The translations under genes and the position numbers were made by a program. The notes below the pieces were generated by a model. It made no database searches, was not told the origin of the DNA, and worked only from the letters and a program-made list of their open reading frames with translations. From Isoetes taiwanensis (Eukaryota > Streptophyta > Lycopodiopsida > Isoetales > Isoetaceae): a DNA stretch of 64,000 nt. Below, piece by piece: positions 21,801-35,453 of the stretch; the first letter of the stretch is position 1, and every line of letters begins with the position of its first letter. Location: the NCBI GenBank assembly GCA_021234155.1, contig JAJEKV010000039.1, forward strand, positions 2,542,001 through 2,606,000, in the 5' to 3' direction.

Positions 21801-24060
21801 TTTTATGCATCCTGTACTTACATTTTGTAATAGCTTTTGTCACATAAAACATTTGTGTCATTTTATAGGGCGTAACATATCTATGATTTTACATCAGTTC
21901 TCTGTTTTCTGTTGTGACACTTACATCTGGCTGTTGCGGCAAAACAATTGATAGAAAATAGTGACATAGGTGATAGAAATATATAGATATCTTGACGCAA
22001 GGCTATGATTTACACAAAATGCCACTACCTAGTATGAAGAAAAACAACTTTTGCAAATAGATATTTTATAATTATTCTCTTAGACTAACATGGGATTTTA
22101 ACGATAAAATATTGCATATATATTCAATATCATAAATGTCTCCCCATATTCCTTATGTTTGTCCTCCCTAATCCGGTAGTTGATCCAGATCCCTCTACCA
22201 CTTTTGGGCCGCATCCATGCCGGTGATGGCTTGGAGTTTGTTTTCGATTATATATAGCCATCCCACGGTTGCGGTGCTGATCCGATCCCCGCATCGCCTA
22301 TCCGAGATCCTGGAAATATGAGCTTTGGGACACATCCTACGGTCTGATGGCTTTTGGGAATTATATGTAACGATCCTACGGTCTGGATGATCCGATCCTG
22401 ATAAAATTCCGATCTCTTACACGACTCCATTGGCAATCTGCGATAGGCAATCCTTCGCTACTCTATTATTCTAGGTTTTTAGGTTTTTTTCCGTCTTCTG
22501 GGGTGATGAAAAAAAAATGAAGACGAAGACGAGGATGGATAGCCTTGTAATTTGATAGCTCGGTAAATAGTCTTTTTCCACTGGTGTTGTTGATTACGCT
22601 ATTGTTCGCAGTGAGAAAACAACCGCCAAATGCAAAAAAATGAATGTGCTAAAAAGGCACAATACGTAATATAGACCTAGTAACGGTAGTATATATTCAA
22701 AATGGTATTAAATTTAGAAAAGCTCAATGGTATTAACTCCAATGGTTCCAACCAGCCTTTTGATATTTTTACCATTTGACTTATTAAAGTACTCCTTCAA
22801 AAACAAAATTAATATCAAAGATAACATTGTTATAAAGAAGCTTATTTTCAATATTATTTTAGATCACTTAGAAGTGAGCCCCCATTATTTTTCATTCTTT
22901 TATCGGTTTTTCATCTTTGGTTTTTGGATCATTGATCTTTTGAATATTCTCTGCTTTTTGTGCCAAAATCAAAGGCCATTAAATTTTAAGCAATAATTAG
23001 TCATGAGTTACAAAGGTCCAAAGAAGCATGGTTAAAATTTAAAAAAGGAAGGTCTACGTTCCCTCCATTGCCTCAGTCTGATGGTAACCCATAGCCGGGC
23101 GCAATCCATATGCGCTCCAACAAGACGCATCTAAATTAAATGGGCATGCCCCCCAAGGACTGGGTCCACCCAATCTCGAAGCAGCGTCTAACTGGCCCTC
23201 CTTCTATCTATAAAATACCATGCGCTCAAAATCCAGGTCCCAAAGAAGTCCCCATCCAATTCCTCCCAGCAAATGAATCTCTCCAAAATACCACAGATAT
23301 GATACTGATACATAGCTCTACCCAGGCCAAATAACCAGAGATAATTCTCCAATACTCAAATAAAAATAATTAGAATGATATAATGACACATATATTTCAT
23401 CAGAAAGATCCAATTTAATCGAAAGGGGCCATGGATGGGGAAACAAAATTTCAGTGAATCTATCCAATTCCACCGATAAAAAATTGCAGTTTTGGGAGCA
23501 GCCTGCAGAACAGACTGGGCCCCAAGAATTGTGCAAAGGCTACTGATCACTCAAGGTTGTCCAGTGGTCCCACTTTTGACTCTACCTCGAAGTTGTAAAC
23601 CCAGGATCTGATTCATTAGATCCCTTTGAAAGGGACATGACAAGAAAAAGATAGTGATACGAGTTGGGATTCAAGTTTCAGAGTCGGGATTAAATCTTCA
23701 AGATGGACTTCTGGTCAAGATGTCGAATTCGCGACTAAATGTAGATGAAGATAAATCCCCTTCGAAAGCAGTCACTGAAGCCAAGAAAGTCTTTAACCTA
23801 TGCCGAGATGGACTAATCCTCCAGATGATATGGTTTCAGTCCCCATTTCCAAGTAGAGGTGAGTGACCACGATTTTGAAGTCCTCCCGCGAAAGTGCAAA
23901 ATCCATCATTTCATGACAAGGCAGCAGCGCTTTTAGATGAAGTCACAACATCATTAACTTAGTTCTCCCTACTGAGGTAAGGATCAATAAAGGCTCTTTG
24001 AGGGGTTTAAATGATGTAGTCATTATTTCTAGTGTCGCAGGCAGCTTTTGATCATAGTGA
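21801..24060. other. No gene recognised; contains one copy of a dispersed CCGTAGGAT repeat
   Basis: AT-rich DNA with short frames that carry no motif. About 22240-22440 is a GC-richer block which, on the minus strand, resembles 43060-43290 (shared ACCGTAGGAT, TTACATATAATTCCC and GATGTGTCCCAAAGC). The remainder holds nothing I can support. Confidence 0.5.
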
Positions 24061-26080
24061 AGAATCATGCATCGGAACTTGAGTCGGAGGTTTCGAACTG
24101 AGGGAAACCTTTATCAATGCAAAAAGAAGAAGGCAGCGCCAGGTTCTCTTTGATTCCAAAGGTTGCTAAAGTTCCTTCATGAGCACCTATAATGGCGGTG
24201 TTCGAAGGAAAGCCCTCAGATGAAGCTATCGTTTTGTTCATTACACATAGTCTCGGCGCGCTACCTAAAGCTAGGATTAGTGGAGCAGTTCTATCCCAAA
24301 ACAAGGCAAGTATTTTGAGTTTTTTTCTCACGGTTACTATTATTACTTTCTTAAGACTAGTTTAGAGGTGGTGTTATGTCAGATTTTGTGGTTGGAAAAA
24401 AGGAGTTTGTGGTTTAAAGGGACAATGTTTGTGCTGCCTATGATGTTATTTCACGATAAGCAAAATATGTGGAGAATTTGGTCAGGGATATGTGGAATCA
24501 TCCCGATGTATGGGGAAGAATGGTATATTTGCTCAAGCGCAAAGACATGTGGGATATTATATAAGGAGTAATTCCCACATTCATATATAAACTGCTACTA
24601 CCGCTATTATAATCGATCTTGTACAGAATGATAAATTGTAGGTATATAAAGCGATGTCGAAAAAGTTCTAAAATATTTCTCATAAGAATTCATTGTAGGA
24701 TGATGATAAGACACCTGGATTTTGGCCTCGCAGATGATTACCTCAACTAAGAAATGAAAATGAAACCAAGTCGATGTAAAATTTAAACCGGATAAGGTCA
24801 TAAACAGACAGCTGAAAGCGCAAATTAGTTTCTGGATTAAATTTAATGGATGCCTATACAACATGATCTGGATAAAAAATGCCTGACTATTGCTTAATTT
24901 TTGCATGACTCCGCAAATTCATGAGGATAAATCTTTGATGGTCGTGACTTTAAATACGTGTAGAAAATTTCAGCCATGGCTTACAGTTGCGATTCAAAGA
25001 CAACATAAAGATTCCATTTGCAATCGCACTGTATAACATCCGGCTCCCATGCTTATTAAGGAATGCCACAAATTAGAACGTGGTAGCAGTTCCGACTGAT
25101 GGTCTTCAATGGATCTGATGTTCATACCTTTTAGCTGACCAACTCCTTCGCTGTAATATGTAGTATAATAACGTGGGTTTTCTTTGTGCTTTGCACGCCA
25201 CTTCTTCTCAGCGATTTCAGATGTATTCTGCAAATGGATGTACCACGCGACATCCCAGAGTGCACCATTCCCGAAACCAGCCTTTTTTTCAATAGTATTA
25301 ACCAATGGCTCTGTCCAAAAGCCCTGGTACGTGTGGTGCATAATGAATATGAAGGGCCATTGATTTTTGGCTCAACAACCAATGGCTCTGGCAAAAGCCC
25401 TTTTTGTGCGTGTGGTGCATAATGGGCACATGAAGGACCATTGATTTTAGCCCAACAACCAATGGCTCACAACAAAAAGCTTTTTTGTGTGTGGTGCATA
25501 ATACATGAAGTGCGGGGAGCGCATAGTCGCAGTTCCCAACCGGCATATTTCTTATCATAACTTTGATCGAGCTGTTTTGAGATGATTTTTATTATGCTGG
25601 GAAAGCTCTCTCGAGATCTTTTGATAGTATGATATGGATTATGTTTGGTTTAGTTATCTATGCTAAAACAGCAATTTTTCAGCCGGGTTTGAGCAGGCTA
25701 ACACATCCTACCTTGATTAATACAGATTGAAGGCTGGATATTGTTTTATGGCTCTATCTGATGAAGCTTGCAAAAATTAATAGCGTATTTTTAGATTTTG
25801 AGGCGCTGATATAAAATTCAGGCTTCAGATCCTGTAGCTAACAAGGGAAAGCCTCTACCTTGGTTTCACCACAAGAACTACTTATATCAAAGGTCAGCCA
25901 TAAATTCCATTGGAATGTTTCAGTATGAGTACAAACTTATGACTTTAATTAACGTGATCAATTTGCTCTATCTTTTATAGTACTTTTACTTTATGTTCTA
26001 TTTCAGAAATGATGGTGATCAAATTCAAAAATAAGGCCATAAAGCCCCAAATGAATTTCGAAGTTTTTTTTTTTTGTTTT
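24061..26080. other. Decayed coding-like DNA and tandem repeats, no assignable gene
   Basis: The plus strand around 24170-24580 reads protein-like pieces (SDEAIVLFITHSLGALPKA, VENLVRDMWNHPDVWGRMVY, LLKRKDMWDII) broken by stops. The family is not recognised, though a degraded retroelement gag is possible. Three direct repeats of 77-80 bp lie at about 25301-25510. The rest is AT-rich and empty. Confidence 0.4.
25301..25510. repeat. Three tandem repeats of 77-80 bp
   Basis: Units begin ACCAATGGCTC at 25301, 25378 and 25458, each containing GTGTGGTGCATAAT. The first two extend through GGCCATTGATTTT or GACCATTGATTTT, and the third is truncated. They are imperfect and do not keep one open frame. 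Confidence 0.75.
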
Positions 26081-26089
26081 GAATTTTAA

Positions 26090-26510
26090 AATTTTGTCAC
26101 CCTGAGGGAGGCCCTTTAAGGCTCTCAAAACGCCAAAAAAAATTTTAGCAACACAACTATTAACATCCAACATATGGAAAAATTAAATCCCCCAAATTAT
26201 TTAACAACCAACATGATAACAACCATTTTACATTAATAACCAACACATAACTACCATTGACATTAATTAACACAACTATTGGGTCCAACACATTTAAATT
26301 AAAACTCTTAAACCCCCTTTCAAAAAGATATTCACACTACGGTGACGTGGAAGCAGCTTATTTCCCATAATTGTATTTGCACGCATGCAAATCAAGACCA
26401 TATAGTATTCCGCTTTGAAATCTTATAGTATTTTGTTAATCTTGTTATACAAAAGATAGCAAATTTTGTAATTTTGCATACCCCACAAACGAGGAACTTC
26501 ACGACGGTGT
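26090..26510 (+). repeat. Dispersed repeat, copy 1 (second copy at 32180-32470)
   Basis: Shares with 32180-32470, in order and in the same orientation, CAACACATTTAAATTAAA, a CTTAAA...CCCCTTT block, ATATTCACAC..CGGT, and AAATCTTATAGTATTTTG. It lies just upstream of the ORF1-like region of LINE D. It is AC-rich (AACAACCAACA-type) with no coding capacity. Confidence 0.6.
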
Positions 26511-26519
26511 AGATTAAGG

Positions 26520-29500
26520 AATATGCAAGTGAATATGCCTATCCAACAGCCTCGCTGTCCGGAAATGCCCCTCGTAAATATGAAGTCTCATTGGATGTCG
26601 TCTGCATTTCCAAAATTGAAAACCCAAGTGGGTATACATGGATCGTTATCGCTGACACTCATGCAAATTAAGGCAACAATGTCATACCCAATTTTATCGG
26701 AAATTGTTGGCCGCTTATTAGTCCAAATGAAGCCATAAATATGACATTTGTGTCGTCTCCAAAGGCCAATTTATGACAATTCGTGAGTTTAGGTTCATTC
26801 ACTCTAACATATTATTGGATATGGGCTTGAATTTGTCCTTATAGTGGGAAATGATGCAACGGTTAGTCATGGTTGGGAGCTTATTTCAGGAGGTATATGC
26901 CAGCCGGTGTATCCAATCTAAGGTCATGGTTGGGAGCTTAATTTGCGGGGATACATACAACGTGAGTGCATCCATGAAGCATGTCACGGGGTTTAAAATC
27001 CTTCCAAGAAGAAAATTTGGGGGTGCAATGATTGATGGATATGCAAAATTGGGGTGAAGTTTTACTTTGTTCGTGAGTGCTCATTAAAAGGTATTAGGGG
27101 GTATAAAATATTTACATTAGTCGATTCTCTCCTTTAACCCTTGAAGTTGTTGGTGGCATTGAACCGTGTTCTGCGTCCAAAATGGGGGACAACTTTATGC
27201 ACGTGAAGATGGTAAGGGGTTATGACGATAAAATAAATACGAATGAAGACATTATTTCATGGAATCTTCGGTATTGTGGCCCTCTTAAGAGTGACTAGAG
27301 TTCGGGCGTAATGAGATCACCGAATGCGGATATTGTTGCTCATTCAGACTTCCGACTTTGGAGGCTGCCTCCAGGGTACCCGGGGCAGGCGCTCAATATT
27401 CTCTTTATCCGGTGGCCGCCAGAGGCACCAGTAAAACGGAACGCGGAAGCGTTTAACTAGTACCCAATATGCCGGAACCGATGGTAGTGGCAAGTAAAAG
27501 ACACTTGACACGATGGTATCCAATGGGGAGTGATTAATATTATGCACAATGTCAAGCAGAGAGAGCTACCTAAGGAAGGAAATTATGGACAGGATCAGCT
27601 CCACGACAAATCGGGTACTAGGTGGTGACCTTAATATGATGATGTTCGATCGAAGATTGGTTTGCATAGGAATCTTTTGGGTGAGGAGTTACTGGCATGG
27701 GATTCCCTTCAATAATTGTGATTTTGTTCTTTCCCACCATCAAACACTCCGATTCATGGTCAATAAGCAAAGTATGGGAAGGGCCGTGAGTTTACTAGAT
27801 AGGTTTTATGTATAAATAGTCTCGCCTTCATGGACGTAGCAGAGGAGATCTTGCCTTTCCCAAATGTGATCATGTTCCACAAACTAATATTTGAAGATCT
27901 CCCTCATAGAATTAAGGGAAATGTCCCTTTAAATTTAATGCTAAGACTTTAGGAAAAGATGCTTTCAGACTCCATTCAGTGGAATATCTCATAGCTCACT
28001 AAGGAAGAGGGGCTTCCCAAGATGAAATCATGGATCGTGAAAATGCCATTAAGAAGGGATTGGATAAAAAGTGGGGGGGAAGCTACTGCCAGTGAATTTC
28101 TGAAAACTACAGTTTTGTATGACCAAATTGGCACGCTAAGCAAGATCCTGGTTCTAGACCCATTCAACGAGGCCAATCGCCCTCAAGAGGAGCCAGGTCC
28201 CAGATTAAAGCTATATGAAGAGGAAGAGGCCTGAGGGGCTGCTATTAGATCAAAACCAAATGGTATGCTGCATGGGACCTCATGAGAGCTCCAAGTGTTT
28301 TTAGACTGGGTGAGCCAGATTGGCTGGAGAATAGTATTACTCAAGACAATGACTGTAATGAAGTTCTAGAGATGAGTAAATTAAATCCTACTGTAGACAA
28401 CATGAGGATTTTTAAGGAGGATCCCTTCCAAACATTTTAAATACCAATTTCATGGCTTCCTCTTCCGCAAGATCGTAGTGGCTGGGAAATGACAATAGAA
28501 TGCATCATGAGCCCTGGGTGATGTAGAATGATAAAGACTCGGTGTTCCTTGCCTTTGCAAGTTCCCCCGTGACCACATGTTTTGGAGTTCTGTAGAATTC
28601 TCGGGACATTCTGGGCCACCACTGAGGCCAAGACTGACCAACGAGTGATCTGACAGAATGACACACTGAAGATGATGCCTTTGGACAACTATCTCATGCT
28701 TAAGAGGCCCATTGGTGTAAGTCCTCTCACTGTGTATTAGTCAAGCTAGATTTTCAGAGAGCCTATGACTCTGCCATAGGGTGAGGCTAAAAACATAATG
28801 GTTCATATGGGCTGCAGTTAACTTGATAGAAAGTTAATTATGGGCTTTGAAACAGAAAATGGCATCGCAGACTGCTCGTTAATGGGCGCCTGACCAGTCT
28901 CTTTGAGCTCAGAGTGAATTGTGCTGTGGGTGTCCCTCAGCTCCTACCTTTTCTAATCATGGCATATCTCTTTAACTTTATGGTGAAAAAGCTTGATGAT
29001 GAGAGATTGTTGAATGGACTACTTCTTTCCAGTTCCAATAAAACTATGACTATTTATGCACGCGCATAATACCTCTTTCTTAAGGTATGATGATGGGGAG
29101 TTTCCCCGCCTTCGTGTTTTAAAAATCTTTTAATTCATCTGGATTAACAACTACTAAATGTGATGTATTATGGCTCTTTGATCTAAGACATTGATACAAG
29201 GGTCAGGCATGGAACAATCATGACGGCAGAAGCATAGAGATTAATTGTTGTTGGGTATGCCACTTAACCTTGAGAAAATCTAAAAGGTCTTTAGCCAATT
29301 ATAGGAAAGGATTCGAAAAGAAGAGCACCCTCCTCTCGTCCTCGCAAAGTCCTCATTCACCATGGGAGAGTGACGAAGCCAATGCAATCCTTAATGCACT
29401 CATATTTACTACTCTTCAGCTATTAAAGGCTGCAAATATGTGTAAAGCGACCAACATTAGTAACGTCCAGAAATTTATCCGGGAGGGAAGGATAATGGGG

Positions 29501-30245
29501 CCAAAATGGTCGGTAACTTGTCAAGTAGGAAGATGGGATTAGATGTAAAAGACCCAATGGTCCAGTGGAAAGGTTTTGCACCAAGCTTGTCCTGAGGGCT
29601 ATCCATGGATGCATCCCCGCCCATTCTTTCAGGGCTACCGCCATAGCAAGGTAAGATAAAGAGGAAACCACCCCGTGAGATGATATTAGCCCATTTCATA
29701 AATTCACCGGGTCGAGGTACTTCCCAAAGAATGAGGAAAATATCGGTTCGCAAGATGCGTAATCTTTCAAAAGATAAAGCGTAAGCTCATCGGGATGTGA
29801 GCCGAGATACGGAAATTACCAGGATTAAGAGGGAAATGCCTTTCCTCTTTGCTCTTTGTACACCCTCAGGTTTTACTTCAAATGCATGGTTGCGTGAATT
29901 GGTCAGTTAGCAGCCAGGGAAAATGATAGATGGGATTACTGGACAAGATTAGTGCCTGTTCTGTGTTCGAAGGTGATAGGAATAATTTTAGGAAGATTAT
30001 GGTGGACTGCCGAACTGCCTCTGTATTGTAGGGAAGAGGACAGGTTGTGTGGGGATGAAAGGCACATAGGCAAAAAATGTATGGATCTAATGCCACAATC
30101 CCCATTAAAGGGTCACAGATAGTTGGGATTAGGATCAAGTTGCAACCATGGGTCTATTGATCAAGTCTTGGGGTTCTTATGTTCCAAAAAAGATTCAATT
30201 CTTTCGCTGGACTACAAGATATATCTAGCATTATGACAGGGGTTT
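26520..30245 (+). mobile_element. LINE D: L1-type retrotransposon, 5' and middle part
   Basis: Seen on the plus strand: about 26600-27060 ORF1-like debris; 27245-27290 IISWNLRYCGPLK (endonuclease start, cf. SWN.RGLG); 27530-27800 QWGVINI, VLGGDLNMMMFDRR and VSLLDRFYV (endonuclease GGD.NM and LDRF blocks); about 28930-29020 NCAVGVPQLLP and FNFMVKKLDDERLLNGLLL (RT GV.QG.PLSP region, QG lost); 30180-30235 VPKKIQFFRWTTRY (linker before the zinc knuckle). Known order in plant L1 is ORF1, endonuclease, RT, knuckle. Frames are heavily broken. The sequence resumes at about 32585 (LINE E), so LINE D and E are probably one element. Confidence 0.75.
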
Positions 30246-32584
30246 GTTTTTGTATTTTCTTACACAATTTTTCCTATGGTTTTGATTTATGATTTGGCTG
30301 TCAGATAAGCATATGTACTACTAGTACTTTTAGAGACTAGTATTTCCATGCACCTTGTGTCATTGTTTTTTTTCCCTTGGCAACTAAATGGTCACAACAT
30401 TATTTTGTTATTATTTTTGTTGGTGTAAAACATACTATATTATGGCACGAGCACAAAGATTAGGCTTCTTTGCCGGGTCGCTTTTCGTAGCGCATGTGTA
30501 TGTCAAAGTTTAGGTTTGGCTGACCGCTTGAGCAAGTTATTTGCGATGTCCTCACTCGAAGTTAGGACAAGGAACTAAAGTACTGGCCGAGCTATTTCAT
30601 GTCCCCGATCGCTTCATTACCTATTGATCGTAGATGCTCCATTCCCAAAGATCGAATGTATTTTAGGTTTCTTTGAAATACCCGGCCCCTTTAAGAAGCA
30701 GTTACCCGCCCGAGTTTAGCTGAGAGTATGATTCAGATTCAACTGCTAGTGAGAGTTTTAGGAGATCCGCGGATGTCAAGTGAATGCTTCGCTTTCACTT
30801 AGAGAAAAACAATGCAGAGGCTAATGTTTTTAGGCATTCAACAATTTTATGAACGCGATTCAAAGAAATTTATTCTCATTTACAAACGGAGGTAATTGTC
30901 ATTGTCATTGCTTCTGAAAACCACATTTTATTATTAGGGAATCTGTACATTTGCATTGTAGCCTTTATTCTCAATTGTAGACCCTATGACATCAAACGCC
31001 AATGTATCATTCATGGGCAATGAATATCCCGGATAAGCGTAATTGTATGTTAATTTGTTAGTGGGCGGCATCGGCTGCATGTGCTAAAGGTGTTTCTACC
31101 TGGCGTCAATCTCCACTCCATACTCTGCGAAGGCGTGACATGAAGAAGCAAACAAACTCTAGACCTTCCCCTGACCCTTAACCGCTTTCAACACGAACAA
31201 CGCTGGCCAATACCAGCGGCTACACCCTCAACCGCGGTTACACCAACCATGAAAGTGCCGCAGCGCCAGCGGCAACTAAGCATTTGCAAATTGCACTCCA
31301 TATAATCCTCTGCAGAACATTGATGCAGCCTCTTCGCAATGTAGTTCATAGAGGCTGTGAACTCCTCATCACCAAATTACAAGAACACTTGGTGTACGCT
31401 CATCTTCTGCTATTCAATTCCATAGTACTTGTTTGTTACTCTAAGAATGCCTTGCTGCTTGTGCATGTGGGACAAAACTCGTAAGTAAGAAGGATTGCTT
31501 TTATTTGTCAGTTAAGATGCATTATATACTAACATTAACTAACACCTAGCTGCAGTTGACTAATAGTTAATCCAGACTGCTAGCTTTTATTAATCCAAAT
31601 AAGCCAACCACATGGTGCAAGCAGCATATGATTGTTATGTCATGGTGTCAGCCGATCTCTCCAATTACTAAGCAGTGAATTGTTGTTAAATCTCCAGGAG
31701 AGACTTAATATTCTAATCTTATGATATGAAATATTCAGAACTAGGACATTGCATTAAATTGTTTATATCTCGTGATGCTTTGCACTTTTCTCATATGCTC
31801 ATGTAGGAGGCGATTTTTATTTTCATACACAAATCGTTGGGCTCAAGTGTTTCCCTCGCTACAAGCCATTGTTTCAAATCGGTGGATAGTAGAAGTGGAA
31901 CATTGTTCACGCTCATTCTATGCCACTTAACATTGTTTTCAACTCTGGTGGATAAGAGAAGGAACATTGTTCACGCATCCAATGCCACCTAAGGGACATT
32001 GAAGACAAAATCTTTTAATTAGATATGTAATGGGTTTAAATCCCTAAAATGTGTTATCGCTGACTGTTCTCAAAGACACATATAGCTCAACGTTAAATTG
32101 TATATGCACATTTTGCTACCTTTATATTTTGATAAATTCCATCTTCGAAACTAAACCCCGATTCGGATATATCAATCCCAAGATTTTATAGCAGCTAGGG
32201 CCTCAAGGGCCCAAATTTTTTTGTAGAACAAACAACACACAATACTATTAGTATTAATACTAACGAAACCATTGCATTCAACACATTTAAATTAAACTCC
32301 TTAAAATCCCCTTTGGTTTGGGTGTATATTCACACGGTTATGTAGGGCAGCGAGAGCCCCTAAAAACTAATAATACATGTACAAAATTAACACCATTGGG
32401 TATATTCTCTCAAATCTTATAGCATTTTGCAACCCTGATATACGATACAAAAACTGCATAAGACACTACAAATGGAGGATCGCTATGTACCATCCAGATC
32501 AAGGAATAAAGGGCAAATATGCCCATCCCATCACTGCTGTCTCAGTATACACTATGATATGGTTGTTGAACAAGTGGTAAAGAA
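30246..32584. other. DNA between the two parts of the split L1; no gene recognised
   Basis: About 2.3 kb that interrupts L1 similarity. It contains frames of protein-like composition (for example 30620-30720 and 31284-31484) but no motif I can name. 32180-32470 is the second copy of the repeat seen at 26090-26510. The breakpoints show TATGACAGG and TATGATATGG, a possible imperfect target duplication. Confidence 0.4.
32180..32470 (+). repeat. Dispersed repeat, copy 2 (first copy at 26090-26510)
   Basis: Collinear with 26090-26510 over CAACACATTTAAATTAAACT, CCCCTTT, ATATTCACAC and AAATCTTATAGCATTTTG, but about 130 bp shorter. No coding capacity. Confidence 0.6.
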
Positions 32585-33285
32585 ACAACATGATTCCGCC
32601 TCTAGATGTGGGAGCGTCAGAGACAATGGATCACCTTTTTTTTGTTCGATCCTAGGAGAGTATTGGAGGTATTTTGTCCAATTATTGGGTTACAGACGTG
32701 CTCTACCTATCATGGCGGGCCATTCTAGTCCTTTAGGATGCATGTTATCCAAACCGAATTAACCAATATATCATTGTGGGTATTTGGAAAACACGGGATG
32801 TGGTGTAGCTCTTGAGGATCGGATCGCTTCACTACGGCGGATTCAATAGCTTCAACATGGAGGTAGCCTTCACGGCCTTAGAAGCTCACCATAGAAGTTT
32901 GGCCGCAATTACAACAAAGAACTTGGATAGAATATGTAAGCGATAAGGGCTTCATTCCCTTTTTAAATGTAACCGATCTCCGATTTAAACAAAGGGCTAC
33001 GACCGTCCGACACTGCTAGGATGTTGACTCATGGACCTCGCTGGTGATGGGTTTCCCTAAGTCCTGTTGCTTTTGAACTGCTGCTAACTCCATATAGTAT
33101 CTAAGCTCGATGAATATCGCTTTCCTATAGTAATCCGTAGGTAGGAAGATTGAGTGGTAGTCTTAGTACAAGCCTTGGTACTTATGAGTTATATCTCGCT
33201 AGTGATAATTACTCATCAATCCTATCCGGGGATATCTTATGTAAATTTTATATTTAATACATATTCTTACCCCTCAAAAAAAAAA
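32585..33285 (+). mobile_element. LINE E: 3' end of an L1 element with poly-A tail (likely rest of LINE D)
   Basis: Seen: RNNMIPPLDVGASETMDHLF at 32583-32642 (the ET.DHLFF zinc-knuckle signature of plant L1), then decayed C-terminal frames with HYGGFNSFNMEVAFTALEAH to about 32950. A 3' UTR ends in CCCCTC and ten A at 33276-33285. It begins just where LINE D stops (linker before the knuckle), on the same strand. Confidence 0.72.
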
Positions 33286-35453
33286 TGCATGCCAAGATTA
33301 GGGAAAACCTCGCGCCAAAAGTTTTTGCGCAAATTAGATTCGACCTCCTCCCATTCTCCACTTTCTCTCTCGGGGCAAGTCTCACGCTTTAGCTTTTGTT
33401 CCTCATGAATTTCTTCCAATCAATAGTAAGTTTCTTGTCTTACTACTAATGCATTAATTGTAAGGAGAAAGTTTCCATATTTTAAAGTTTTGATTTGTGG
33501 CTAGCGTGTAAGCCCATGGTTCTAATCTACCTGGACATTTAAGCCGACGAATGAGAGAGACGTATGGTTAGCTTTTTGATATGCCCATGACATATATCAA
33601 GATCTCTTTGACCTAAATGGAGAAAAGGGTAAGAAGAAGTCTTGGAAAATCAAGTAAAAGAAAGTGGAAAACAAACCAAGAACAAAGAAGAGGCAACAGA
33701 GTTTTCAAATTACCTATCCCAAGATTTGGTGATATCTTTAATAGGGTGCATCTTGCTAGTCGCCAAGATTTTTCCAAGTTTGTTAGTCGTTAATTAGTCA
33801 GTGGGTAAGGCATAAGAATCCAATCTTATGAACCAATCCATGAGATTATGATGTAGAGTTTCAAAAGCAAACAATGTGTATTGAGTGTTGAAGCTCACCT
33901 TCCGCATCTTTAGAGACCGCAGAGACCACAAATATGATGATAAAAGAGATTATAATCCCATGGCGAAAGATTGTAGGGACTTCCTGCAGGAATGGTAGCG
34001 ACACGCGATTAATTCCACCTTATTGGCTAATTTCCACATTTTTGACCTTATGTCCCTTAGTAATCCTTTTTATATTCGGTGGCTTGACAATGCGGATTTG
34101 CAAAGAACGGTTCTGTTGGATATTATTCTCAGAAGAGATTTGTTTTCATTTCCTTTTTCAATATCTATCTTGCCTATTTATTGATTATCTTGACATTGCC
34201 CATTTTGCATGGACTCAATTCAACCTTCCATTCTAACTTCAAACTTTCTCGATTCACATATCTTCAACTTTTGTTTTCACCTGGATGTACAAAAGTTATA
34301 GTCATTGCTGGACAACCAAAACACACTTCAAAAAATGCAAAACCACTAATTTGTGATGCCAACCATTACCCTGACAATAATTTTGTGCAGATTAGTGGAA
34401 AAGAAACACTTCTAATTTTTAGATTTTTGAGAGTTGTTATGCTGGACGGTTGTTATGCTGGTATTAACTAATTTACATTGTTTGGTAGCAGCTATGAAGT
34501 TTTTGAAGGCACGTAGAGGCCTTTCAAGTAGTTCCTGGAGAAGGTGAAAACATCAAAACAAGCAGTAATCTTCAAACAAGAAAAAGATAATATCATCAAA
34601 TGAGGATCGTTATTTTGAGCGATTAGTCCCTTCCTGATTAGAGATTCACCGCTTCATCTTGTTGATTTTCCGATGATCGATGGAGATGATCCCAAAGGAG
34701 GTTCCAAGCAGGAGATTGCACTATTCTATCGCAAGTTCGGCCTTCCAAGAAGTTAACAAAAAGTCCGATGTAAGTTCTTTTTCCTTGATCTATGTTTTCT
34801 TTTTATAGCCTGGCAAAAAAAATAATTAGTCCAAAATTTAAGAAGGGTTAAGAGACATCGATATGCCGATTTAAAATCTCTTCAAATAATACCTCTTAAA
34901 GAACTGGATTAAGAAAAAACTAATTTAGGGATAGGTATGTATAAGATGCAAATTGCTAACCATCTATGAATAGCTAGTCCAGAGGTTCAAATAAAGGATT
35001 CGATCCGAGGCATTTAAAAAATGAGGGGCATGTATAAGATGCACTTTAACTTTCTATGAATAGCTAGTCCTGAGGTTCAACTATGATTTATGGGTCCTCA
35101 CTAAAAGTGTCATAACTTCTTCTACATCTCTGCTTGGCACATGGATACGCGGCATTTGAAAGCTATTTTGAAGGGGGCTTTCTATCGATGTAGATATCTC
35201 CCACGCTATTCTTAAATCCTTTTGAAAACCTCTAAGAAGTGATGGAAATCCCTCATGGCCAGTGAAGTGGATTTTACACGAGGGGGCCATTAGACCCCTC
35301 TTCCTTCTACTTTAACTTTTTGTAGACATGTTAATCGATTTTTTTCGTTGGAACATTAGGTATCCAAAAAACGCATTTTTAACCAACTTTGACTTTGACC
35401 GCGGTTTTCATTTTAGTTTGCCTTTATGTTAAAACATGCATCAATTATACCTC
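33286..35453. other. No gene recognised; one short direct duplication
   Basis: Protein-like pieces exist (34285-34400 VIVIAGQPKHTSKNAKPLI; 34670-34755 MIDGDDPKGGSKQEIALFYR), but they are isolated and unassigned. An ATA/GTAAGT donor-like site at about 33428 could end a 5' exon. A 93-bp-offset direct duplication is present: TGTATAAGATGCA ... TCTATGAATAGCTAGTCC at 34938-34990 and again at 35031-35082. Confidence 0.4.

Noticed and set aside
33934-34471. Membrane-protein-like plus-strand frames
   Set aside because: Hydrophobicity follows from T-rich DNA; the two frames overlap out of phase and show no motif.
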